Positions 1-6,591 of a DNA stretch of 17,848 nt are shown here, piece by piece. The DNA lies in NCBI GenBank assembly GCA_947490975.1, contig CANLHV010000012.1, positions 1 to 17,848 on the forward strand. Reading direction: 5' to 3'. The notes below the pieces were generated by a model that saw only the letters and a list, made by a program, of their open reading frames with translations, did not search any database and was not told the DNA's origin. The first letter of the stretch is position 1. Every line of letters starts with the position of its first letter. The stretch comes from Acidimicrobiaceae bacterium (lineage in GTDB: Bacteria; Actinomycetota; Acidimicrobiia; Acidimicrobiales; Ilumatobacteraceae). The position numbers and the translations under genes were made by a program.

Positions 1-1460
1 TTTGTCCAGCCGCCAGGACGACGCGCCAATGCAACACCCGACATGCCACCGATTATCACGGCGATAATCGTCGCACCGAATGCCGCGATGAAAGAGTTTC
101 GAATTGCATCGCCAATGCCCGCAAAATCAAAAATCGTTCGATACCAATTAGTTATCACACCGTTGATGATCAAAGCTAAAACGAATGCGCCAGTTGCAAT
201 CCAGGTCTTCACCGAACTTGCTACGTAAGTTTTATTCTTGAAATATCTTTTCGCCAAAAGTCCGATTGCGATCAAGACAGCAAACCGAATCAAAACAGCA
301 AACGACTCGGCGCCATCGAACAACTCGCCCCACCACTTGAGACTTGTACTCCCCGACCAAATCGTGAACGAGCTACCCGCATTAAATGAGTGCAAAATAA
401 CTAGCAAGATCGGCACAAACAGAAATATCAAAACGAGCACAGTCCAAACGGCCAGCAGCTTGCTCAAAACTTCGCGCTTAATGCGAATCTGTATCTTTTC
501 GCTGCGCACCTGACTTGTTGCGCGCTCGTGAATCTTGCGACGCACTTGCTGCATAAGTGGTGACGCCAATCGTGCGAGTCGTGGCAAAATCCAAAAAATT
601 GCTGCTCCGACAATCAAAGTCATCAACACGGCTCCGATCATCAAGATCGCCATCGCCGAACCAAGCGGCCAGTTTTGTGCGCCACTAAATTGCGATGCGA
701 TCATCGAGCCAATCATGTTGCCCTTTGCGCCACCAAGAACTGTCGCCGTCACATAGTCACCACACATCGGAATAAACGTCAGCAACACACCAGCGATGAT
801 GCCCGGTCCAGCGAGCGGCAAGGTGACGCCAAAGAACGTTGCGATGCGTCCTGCGCCAAGGTCTTTGCTTGCTTCGCGCATTCGCACATCGATGCGATCA
901 AGCGCCACAAATAGCGGCAAAATCATAAAACCGAGATAGTTGTAAACGATCGCAATCTGTACCGCAGTGGCAGTCTCAAGAATCTGAATGCCATTACTGC
1001 CGATGTATCCCATCTCAACAAGCCATTTTGAAAGCGTGCCGTTCGGCGCAAGCGGAATTCGCCACGCGACCGTGCGAATCAAGAAACTCGTAAAACTTGG
1101 CACGACAACTGCGGCCAGAATTATCGCCTTCCATTTTTCTGTAACTTTGAAGGCCACAAAATAGGCAACGGGCAAACCAATAATGACGCACATGATCGTT
1201 GCAACAATGCTGATTCGCAGTGTTGCCCTGAAAACTTTGAAGAATGTCTCGTCAAAGACTGACGAATAACTATTTGACGAAAGGCTGCTTAGGTCTACCG
1301 GCAATAACTTTGTCGTATCTTTGGTGCCAAACGAATAAAGAACAATGAACGCGATCGGCGCCGCAAAAAAGACCAGATACCAAATGATCGCCGGAATGGC
1401 GAGCAGATACTTTGGCGCTCTTGTCTTGCTTCTAAGTTTTGCGGCGACCGATACGGTCAC
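1..1460 (-). CDS. Fused PotB-PotC-type ABC transporter permease (3' end outside window)
   Basis: This is the membrane channel of a polyamine-type ABC importer. A GTG at 1460 opens a frame with no stop down to base 1, giving 486 codons with the C-terminus missing. Residues 1 to about 300 form a complete PotB-like permease: an N-terminal helix, then the cytoplasmic EAA loop at about residues 194-235, beginning EASKDLGA and followed by TLPLAGPGIIAG and a GDYVT segment typical of PotB. A basic linker (about 300-325) leads directly into a second permease whose first helix ends PILLVILHSFN, the usual PotC opening. Between WWGELFDG and NWYRTIFD in this second half lie about 60 extra residues with two hydrophobic stretches. 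The GTG is the first possible start because TGA lies two codons upstream in frame; GGAGG sits 10 nt before it, inside the end of potD. The gene follows potD by 6 bp, so it is the third gene of the operon. Family assignment is firm; the substrate is inferred. Confidence 0.9.
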   Translation of the reverse strand, partial: MTVSVAAKLRSKTRAPKYLLAIPAIIWYLVFFAAPIAFIVLYSFGTKDTTKLLPVDLSSLSSNSYSSVFDETFFKVFRATLRISIVATIMCVIIGLPVAYFVAFKVTEKWKAIILAAVVVPSFTSFLIRTVAWRIPLAPNGTLSKWLVEMGYIGSNGIQILETATAVQIAIVYNYLGFMILPLFVALDRIDVRMREASKDLGAGRIATFFGVTLPLAGPGIIAGVLLTFIPMCGDYVTATVLGGAKGNMIGSMIASQFSGAQNWPLGSAMAILMIGAVLMTLIVGAAIFWILPRLARLASPLMQQVRRKIHERATSQVRSEKIQIRIKREVLSKLLAVWTVLVLIFLFVPILLVILHSFNAGSSFTIWSGSTSLKWWGELFDGAESFAVLIRFAVLIAIGLLAKRYFKNKTYVASSVKTWIATGAFVLALIINGVITNWYRTIFDFAGIGDAIRNSFIAAFGATIIAVIIGGMSGVALARRPGGWT

Positions 1461-1466
1461 TAAAAA

Positions 1467-2699
1467 TCAGCCTCCGGCCTTTGCCTTTGACTTGTTGAGG
1501 ATGTCGATCAAACGATCAAGCGCTGGTGTGATTATTTGAGTTCGCATTGTCGAAACCTGCTCATCACCAAAGAAAATCATGTCGCCACGAGTGAGATCGG
1601 GTGCGACCTCTGAAATCAATGTCGACATGCTCTTCATGCCGGTGTGATAGCCGTGGTACGACAAGTCTTTGATCGAAATTTCTGGAATCAAGTCCCAGTT
1701 GATCCAAGCATTTGCAGCTTCAGCATTCGGTGCTCCTGCTGCGATGCAATAGTTGTCCATCCACAGTTCGGTTTCTGGTGCACCCAAAACCCACTTCCAA
1801 TCGTCTGGGTTGCCGCCTGCTTCTTCGATTCGCGCATAGGCCTGACGAGCATCGCCGTTCCATGCCATTGCGATTGCATAAGCACCTTCAGCGAGTTTCG
1901 TTGATGGGTAGCTATCGAATGCCTTGATGTGCTGTGCGAATTCTTCAACCAAGAATTTTTCGCAAGCATCAAGATCTTCAGTCTTCTCGGTGTTCCAGTC
2001 AATGCCGTTGGCCCAGAACCAAGCGCCACAGTAGTTCGGTGCAGCGTCGATGACTGCACAGTTGCCGCTCGCTTCGCCCATGCATACATCAAAGAAGTCT
2101 TGCCAGTTAGTCATTTCTTTGGAAATTTTTGTCGTGTCATACAAGTAACCAACGGTGCCCCAGTTTTTGCAAACTGAATACTCGTTCGTCGGGTCCCATG
2201 CTTGAGCCAAATAATTTGGATCAACGTTGACCATGTTTGGAATCAGCGATTTATCAAGTTTCTGAATCAAACCTTTTTCGATCATCTGCGGAATATATGG
2301 ACCAGTTGGCACAACAATGTCAAAACCGCTGGCACCGCCGCTAGTTGCAAGCTTCGTGATCAAGTCTTCGTTACTTGCGTAATAGTCAACTTTCATCGTC
2401 ACGTTAAGAGTCGATGCGGCAAGTGCGCCCACCAACTCAGGGTCGTTGTAGTCACCCCATGTGTACATCGCCAAGGTTCCACTTGATTGATTAATTACAC
2501 GACTCCAGTCGCCCGAAGCCAAAGTTTCGCCACTTGCTTCGCCGCCTTCGGCCGCATCACCATCTGAAGAACCGCAAGCCGCAGCAACTAGGGCAAAGCC
2601 AGCCAACGCAGTGCCGCCTTGCAAAAACGCACGGCGCGAAAGTTTTTCACGAAAACCTTCGGGTGCCAACATCTTCAATTGCTTTTTCTCGTTACTCAT
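1467..2699 (-). CDS. potD: Polyamine-type ABC transporter substrate-binding lipoprotein, Tat-exported
   Basis: This is the extracellular binding protein that delivers substrate to the permease. The N-terminus carries a twin-arginine signal (SRRAFLQGG, residues 21-29), a hydrophobic core and a lipobox ending VAAAC with Cys42, so it should be exported folded and lipid-anchored. The mature part is a family 1 solute-binding protein like PotD/PotF, of normal length at 410 residues. Aromatic and acidic positions that hold the amine in E. coli PotD appear to be kept: TWGDY (Trp81), AMAWNGD (Trp280) and LWMDN (Trp313, Asp315). The mature domain has six more cysteines (177, 206, 214, 224, 246, 318), unusual for PotD and suggesting disulfides. 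Start ATG at 2699 with AGGGG 6 nt upstream. It lies 47 bp after potA and 6 bp before the permease. A polyamine is the likeliest substrate, but other organic amines are possible. Confidence 0.92.
   Translation of the reverse strand: MSNEKKQLKMLAPEGFREKLSRRAFLQGGTALAGFALVAAACGSSDGDAAEGGEASGETLASGDWSRVINQSSGTLAMYTWGDYNDPELVGALAASTLNVTMKVDYYASNEDLITKLATSGGASGFDIVVPTGPYIPQMIEKGLIQKLDKSLIPNMVNVDPNYLAQAWDPTNEYSVCKNWGTVGYLYDTTKISKEMTNWQDFFDVCMGEASGNCAVIDAAPNYCGAWFWANGIDWNTEKTEDLDACEKFLVEEFAQHIKAFDSYPSTKLAEGAYAIAMAWNGDARQAYARIEEAGGNPDDWKWVLGAPETELWMDNYCIAAGAPNAEAANAWINWDLIPEISIKDLSYHGYHTGMKSMSTLISEVAPDLTRGDMIFFGDEQVSTMRTQIITPALDRLIDILNKSKAKAGG
1471..1475 (-). promoter_or_regulatory. Ribosome binding site of the fused permease
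   Basis: The minus strand reads GGAGG 10 nt before the GTG at 1460. It lies within the last codons of potD, so translation of the permease is probably coupled to that of potD. It supports the GTG start. Confidence 0.6.
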
Positions 2700-2705
2700 T
2701 GCTTT

Positions 2706-2710
2706 CCCCT
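2706..2710 (-). promoter_or_regulatory. Ribosome binding site of potD
   Basis: The minus strand reads AGGGG with 6 nt to the ATG at 2699. This is the strongest Shine-Dalgarno in the transporter operon and fits the high expression usual for binding proteins. The 47-bp gap it sits in (2700-2746) is AT-rich and holds a short TTATT-CA-AATAA inverted repeat. Confidence 0.6.
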
Positions 2711-2746
2711 TTTTATTGTTGTGTTATTTGAATAATAGTCATGTCT

Positions 2747-3856
2747 TTAAGCATGAGGCGTACCTGCCAGCACCAAATCAGCCTGCCGGGCCGAGAACAG
2801 ATAGACATCGTCAGCCGACCACGTGCACCAGACCGAATCACCGACCGCAAATCGAGACGGGTCTGTGCGACTCACCTGAACCAACAAGTCACGAGACCCA
2901 GCAGTGACGACGTATTGAAGCACATCACCGAAGTGAGATACGCCCGCAACTTTGGCACTCACATAATTGGCGTCAGAACTCGGCTTTGTCGCCGAGAGGT
3001 TGATCGTCTCGGGTCGCACCGCAGCAAGAGCATCTTGGCCAGCCGGCACAGTTTCTTCTGGTCGCGTCGCGACAAAAACTGTGCCATCGTTGCCTTTTGC
3101 GCCATTAGAAGTTGCGACACCTCGCCAAAAATTATTTCGACCAACGAACCCTGCGACAAATGCCGACGCAGGTCGTTCATAAACAGTTTCAGGGTCGCCG
3201 AGTTGTTCGACATGGCCGTTGAGCATGATCGCAATGCGGTCTGACATCGACATCGCTTCTTCTTGATCGTGCGTAACAAAAACAAACGTGATACCCAATC
3301 GACTCTGCAATAGTTTCAACTCGATCTGCATCTCTTCGCGCAACTTTCGATCGAGTGCGCCCAGTGGCTCATCAAGCAACAAAATGCTCGGGCGATTAAC
3401 AAGCGCACGCGCAACTGCAACACGCTGCTGTTGCCCACCCGACAACTGACGCGGCTTGCGATTGGCCATCTTCGACATCTGCACCATGTCGAGTGCCTCA
3501 ATTACTTTGCTGCCGATCTCACTTTTCGAAACACCTTTTTGACGCAAACCGTATGCAACATTTTCTGCAACGCTCATGTGTGGAAACAATGCATAGTGCT
3601 GAAACACCGTATTCACATCGCGCTTGTACGGTGGCACACCTTGTACATATTCACCGCTGATGCGCACAAAACCTTCGTCTGGTTGCTCGAAGCCTGCCAA
3701 CATTCGCAACGTAGTTGTCTTGCCACAACCGCTTGGGCCAAGCAAAGATAAAAATTCGCCTGACTTAATTTCAAGATTCAAAGAATCGACTGCTACGACA
3801 TCGCCGTAACGCTTCGTGACGTTGACGAGTTCTACTGAACCGCGTTCACTTGCCAC
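2747..3856 (-). CDS. potA: Polyamine-type ABC transporter ATP-binding protein
   Basis: This cytoplasmic ATPase powers the importer encoded downstream. All nucleotide-binding motifs are intact: Walker A GPSGCGKT (residues 40-47), Q-loop Gln86, signature LSGGQ (138-142), Walker B ILLLDEP (158-164), D-loop ALD and H-loop His196. The region after about residue 240, with the FVGRNNFWRG segment and a C-terminal part near 285-355, fits the TOBE_2 regulatory domain of PotA/FbpC-type ATPases. Length (369 aa) is normal. It starts with GTG at 3856; a TGA two codons upstream in frame leaves no earlier start, and no strong Shine-Dalgarno is visible. It is the first gene of the potA-potD-permease operon and diverges from ald across 95 bp. 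The ATPase call is certain; the polyamine label rests on similarity and on potD. Confidence 0.94.
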   Translation of the reverse strand: MASERGSVELVNVTKRYGDVVAVDSLNLEIKSGEFLSLLGPSGCGKTTTLRMLAGFEQPDEGFVRISGEYVQGVPPYKRDVNTVFQHYALFPHMSVAENVAYGLRQKGVSKSEIGSKVIEALDMVQMSKMANRKPRQLSGGQQQRVAVARALVNRPSILLLDEPLGALDRKLREEMQIELKLLQSRLGITFVFVTHDQEEAMSMSDRIAIMLNGHVEQLGDPETVYERPASAFVAGFVGRNNFWRGVATSNGAKGNDGTVFVATRPEETVPAGQDALAAVRPETINLSATKPSSDANYVSAKVAGVSHFGDVLQYVVTAGSRDLLVQVSRTDPSRFAVGDSVWCTWSADDVYLFSARQADLVLAGTPHA

Positions 3857-3910
3857 TAATCAAGCCCACTTGCTTCGTTCACTGCTCTAAACCCCCACAC
3901 GCATGATCAA

Positions 3911-3922
3911 CTTGAAATCAAG
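3911..3922. promoter_or_regulatory. Inverted repeat in the potA-ald divergent intergenic region
   Basis: CTTGA and TCAAG flank AA, forming a perfect 5-bp inverted repeat about 30 bp before the ald ATG. It overlaps TTGAAA (3912-3917), the best -35-like hexamer in the gap, although no convincing -10 lies 16-18 bp further on. A dimeric regulator could bind here; ald genes are often controlled by Lrp/AsnC-type proteins, but nothing in the window identifies one. Short repeats also arise by chance. Confidence 0.25.
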
Positions 3923-3951
3923 CATTGCATATTTCTACTAGATTTGAGCAC

Positions 3952-5079
3952 ATGACGACCCCAGCAATCAAAACACTGGGTGTACCTAAAGAGACCAAAA
4001 CTTCTGAGGGACGAGTTGCCCTGACTCCCGATGGCGTCCGCGAACTTGAGCGGCTAGGGGTCGAGGTGTTTGTCGAGACTGCGGCGGGCCTCGGTGCCTC
4101 AATCGAAGACCGCCAATACGAGGCGGCTGGCGCAACGATCGTGCCGACGGCAGCCGACGCGTGGTCGCAGCAGATGGTCGTCAAAGTCAAAGAACCAACC
4201 GCAAAAGAATTCGACTACCTTCGACCCGATTTAACTCTCTTCACATATCTACATCTCGCGGCCTACCCGAAAGTCGCCGAGGCGCTACTCAAAAATAAGA
4301 CGACGTCGATCGCATATGAAACTGTTCAAGAATTAGATGGCTCGCTTCCTTTGCTCGCGCCAATGAGCGAAATCGCCGGACGAATCGCCACCCAAGTCGG
4401 TGCGTTTTATTTGCAGAGCCCAAATGGTGGTCGAGGCGTGTTAATGGGTGGTGCACCCGGTGTTCATCCGGCAAAAGTTTTGGTTATTGGTGCAGGCAAC
4501 GTTGGTTGGAACTCGGCGTGGATCGCCGGCGGAATGGAAGCCGAAGTGGCCTTGCTCGACAAAAATCTGGACCGCTTACGTTTCATTGACCAAATCATTC
4601 GCTCACGAATTACAACTATCGCCTCGAATCGTGGTGCAATTGAGCGCTACATCGCCCAAGCCGATCTAGTCATCGGTGCTGTTCTTGTCGCCGGTGCGCG
4701 CGCACCAATTGTCGTTACTGAAGACATGGTCAAAACTATGAAACGTGGCTCAGTAATTGTTGACGTCGCCGTCGACCAGGGTGGCTGCATCGAAACAATC
4801 CACGAAACAACTCACAAAGAACCCGTTTACGAAAAACATGGCGTGCTGCACTATGCCGTCGGCAACATGCCTGGCGCAGTGCCTCACACAAGCACCTACG
4901 CACTGACGAACGCAACTTTGCCTTATCTAATTGATGTCGCCAAACTTGGCACAAAAAATGCAGCGCAACGCGACGAACGACTAAAACTTGGCGTCAACAC
5001 AGTCAACGGCGAAATCACAAATCTTGCAGCCGCAACTGCGCTTAACAAAACTGCTGTTGACTGCTTAAAAGTTCTGTAG
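3952..5079 (+). CDS. ald: L-alanine dehydrogenase (NAD+)
   Basis: This cytoplasmic enzyme catalyses L-alanine + NAD+ + water to pyruvate + ammonium + NADH, or the reverse under high ammonium. Residues that bind substrate and drive catalysis in known enzymes are present: Arg21 (EGRVALTP), Lys80 (KVKEP), His101 (YLHLA), Asp275 (VAVDQGG) and Asn305 (VGNMPGAVP). The Rossmann motif GAGNVG (180-185) followed by Asp203 (LLDKN) points to NAD rather than NADP. The VPHTSTYALTNATLPY segment separates Ald from transhydrogenase PntA, which shares the fold. The ATG at 3952 gives 375 residues and puts GVPKE where the family begins; a TTG 27 bp upstream would add nine atypical residues. It diverges from potA and its stop is 2 bp from the stop of the convergent zinc-ribbon gene. 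It could supply alanine for the wall precursors made by Ddl and MurF. Confidence 0.95.
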   Translation: MTTPAIKTLGVPKETKTSEGRVALTPDGVRELERLGVEVFVETAAGLGASIEDRQYEAAGATIVPTAADAWSQQMVVKVKEPTAKEFDYLRPDLTLFTYLHLAAYPKVAEALLKNKTTSIAYETVQELDGSLPLLAPMSEIAGRIATQVGAFYLQSPNGGRGVLMGGAPGVHPAKVLVIGAGNVGWNSAWIAGGMEAEVALLDKNLDRLRFIDQIIRSRITTIASNRGAIERYIAQADLVIGAVLVAGARAPIVVTEDMVKTMKRGSVIVDVAVDQGGCIETIHETTHKEPVYEKHGVLHYAVGNMPGAVPHTSTYALTNATLPYLIDVAKLGTKNAAQRDERLKLGVNTVNGEITNLAAATALNKTAVDCLKVL

Positions 5080-5081
5080 AA

Positions 5082-5273
5082 CTAGTCGCAGCAACTATCG
5101 CGCCAACCGCAACCCGAACACTTAAAGTGTGCATGCTCAGCATGCAGAGCCGAACCACAATGTGGGCACTCTGAAAAAACTGCGTGACGCGTACGACACG
5201 AGTCGGCTTCAACTTTTTGCGCCACTTGCACTCGTTCAAAAATTATTTTGCTATCGGTGTTTGTTGTGTCCAC
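5082..5273 (-). CDS. Small Cys/His-rich zinc-ribbon-like protein
   Basis: This reading frame of 63 codons encodes a probable cytoplasmic metal-binding protein of unknown function. Its C-terminal half holds two CxxC knuckles, CPHC (36-39) and CSGC (52-55), as in zinc ribbons, with a His-rich run between them (His44, His47, His49). It ends CGWRDSCCD with vicinal Cys61-Cys62; I recall small bacterial proteins with similar ends, but cannot verify that here. The first 30 or so residues look unstructured. The frame starts with GTG at 5273 (no clear Shine-Dalgarno); GTG codons at 5231 or 5225 are alternatives. It fits exactly between ald (2 bp, convergent) and the MFS gene (37 bp, divergent), which argues that it is real. 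The clustered cysteines make a chance frame unlikely, but the function cannot be named. Confidence 0.62.
   Translation of the reverse strand: MDTTNTDSKIIFERVQVAQKVEADSCRTRHAVFSECPHCGSALHAEHAHFKCSGCGWRDSCCD
5118..5145. repeat. Two adjacent perfect inverted repeats beyond the ald stop
   Basis: ACACTT-A-AAGTGT (5118-5130) is followed directly by GCATGC-TCA-GCATGC (5131-5145), each arm of the second being palindromic itself. They start 39 bp after the ald stop, within the coding part of the small zinc-ribbon gene (the His-rich segment). They could fold as two tandem hairpins and slow or end transcription from ald, but no T-run follows. The His-rich codons alone may explain part of the symmetry. 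Confidence 0.3.
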
Positions 5274-5310
5274 ATCTCAATTATTGCACTAGCGTTAAAG
5301 CGATTCGCGC

Positions 5311-6591
5311 ATGACTGACACGACTGACTCTTCAACTCCAGTTAGTCGACGAAATCGCCAGTTCAAGTCAGGCAGTGCTCGCGCTGCATTTCAATCGCGC
5401 GATTTTCGGCGAATTTGGTTTGGCTCATTTGCTTCAAACATCGGCACCTGGATTCAAAACGTCGTCTTGCCTGTCTATATATATGGGCGCACAGGCCGCG
5501 CCTCGTTTGTCGCGGTCGTGATCTTTGCCCAACTAGGGCCGATTCTGTTGTTGTCGATTCCTGGGGGTGTAATTGCCGATCGAGTGAATCGAAAAAAGTT
5601 TCTCGTTTCGATGCAAATTCTGCAACTGTTGTGCTCGCTTTTGCTTGCATTCTTTGCAGCCAACGACGTCGCCATCTGGCTCATCTTTGCCGCCCAACTC
5701 GGTGTCGGCATCGGCAACGCACTACAGATACCTGGCTGGTCTTCAATGCTCACAACTCTCGTACCGCCAAAAGACCTTCCTGGCGCCATCTCGCTGAACT
5801 CAACCGTGATCAATGGCGCCCGAGTGATCGGCCCGATAATCGTCGCCGTGCTTGCGCAATGGAATGTCACAACAGCACAATTCTTTTCAATCAACGCCGT
5901 CACTTATTTGTTCGTTATTTTTGCGCTAATCAGTGTGAAGATTCCTGAATTTACTCGTGACACAACTGCCGGTTGGCGCAGATTTACATTTGCATTCAAA
6001 ATCGCCCGTGAACGCATCGTCGTCTCGCGACTCGTTTTAACTCTCGCCTCTTTTTCACTTCTCTCTTTGCCATATGTCGGTTTGTTTCCTGCAGTGGCCC
6101 AACTCAACTTCGGTATCGAGTCACAGAGTTCGACATATAACTGGCTTTACGCAACTTGGGGGTTCGGTGCTTGCCTCGGCGGTCTTAGTGTCTCAACAGT
6201 TTTTGTTGACGTCGATAATCGCAGACTTATTCGTATTGGCTTCGCAAGTTTCAGCGTCAGCATGATGGCATTCGCCCTTGCCCCAAATGTCAGTCTTGCG
6301 TTCTTTTCAGTTTTCTTCCTTGGTGCCGCTTACTTTTTTACAACAACTTCGATGCAGACAGTTCTTGTTTCTGGTCTGTCTCCTGAAATACGAGCACGAG
6401 TGATGGCTCTTTGGTTCATGGCTTTCGGCGGCACAGTACCGATCGGCAACTTAGTTTTCGGCCCGCTCATCGACCGTTACGGTTCGCAATGGCTTTTGAT
6501 TATGGGTTCGTTGTGGGCTGCAGTGTTGTGGTGGTGGTGCGACATTGAACGCATTGAACGCAACCGAAATGAAGTAGAAACAGTTTTATAA
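5311..6591 (+). CDS. Major facilitator superfamily transporter, MFS_3/EntS-like
   Basis: This is an inner-membrane secondary transporter of 426 residues, the usual length for a 12-helix MFS protein. After a polar N-terminus (about 1-30) comes FRRIWFGSFASNIGTWIQN, typical of the MFS_3 group that includes the enterobactin exporter EntS. Motif A lies between helices 2 and 3 as GGVIADRVNRKK (85-96). A polar loop at about 210-230 separates the two six-helix halves. The protein ends with a basic/acidic tail rich in Arg and Glu. The start is ATG at 5311, with no convincing Shine-Dalgarno. It diverges from the zinc-ribbon gene across 37 bp and its stop overlaps that of murF (convergent, 6 bp). The group is mostly exporters of small molecules, and nothing nearby points to a substrate. 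Confidence 0.9.
   Translation: MTDTTDSSTPVSRRNRQFKSGSARAAFQSRDFRRIWFGSFASNIGTWIQNVVLPVYIYGRTGRASFVAVVIFAQLGPILLLSIPGGVIADRVNRKKFLVSMQILQLLCSLLLAFFAANDVAIWLIFAAQLGVGIGNALQIPGWSSMLTTLVPPKDLPGAISLNSTVINGARVIGPIIVAVLAQWNVTTAQFFSINAVTYLFVIFALISVKIPEFTRDTTAGWRRFTFAFKIARERIVVSRLVLTLASFSLLSLPYVGLFPAVAQLNFGIESQSSTYNWLYATWGFGACLGGLSVSTVFVDVDNRRLIRIGFASFSVSMMAFALAPNVSLAFFSVFFLGAAYFFTTTSMQTVLVSGLSPEIRARVMALWFMAFGGTVPIGNLVFGPLIDRYGSQWLLIMGSLWAAVLWWWCDIERIERNRNEVETVL

Noticed and set aside
2741..3244. Plus-strand reading frame of 167 codons opposite potA
   Set aside because: Antisense to a clear PotA; basic, Arg/Cys-scattered sequence with no motif.
3925..3951. TTG start nine codons upstream of the ald ATG
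   Set aside because: The added residues are not seen in alanine dehydrogenases, whose N-terminus aligns just after the ATG at 3952.
3952..5079. NAD(P) transhydrogenase alpha subunit instead of alanine dehydrogenase
   Set aside because: The NMPGAVPHTSTYALTNAT segment and the catalytic His and Asp are those of Ald, there is no membrane part, and no pntB follows.
5415..5948. Second plus-strand frame of 177 codons inside the MFS gene
   Set aside because: It is the +2 shadow of an intact transporter frame, rich in Arg, Cys and His without order.
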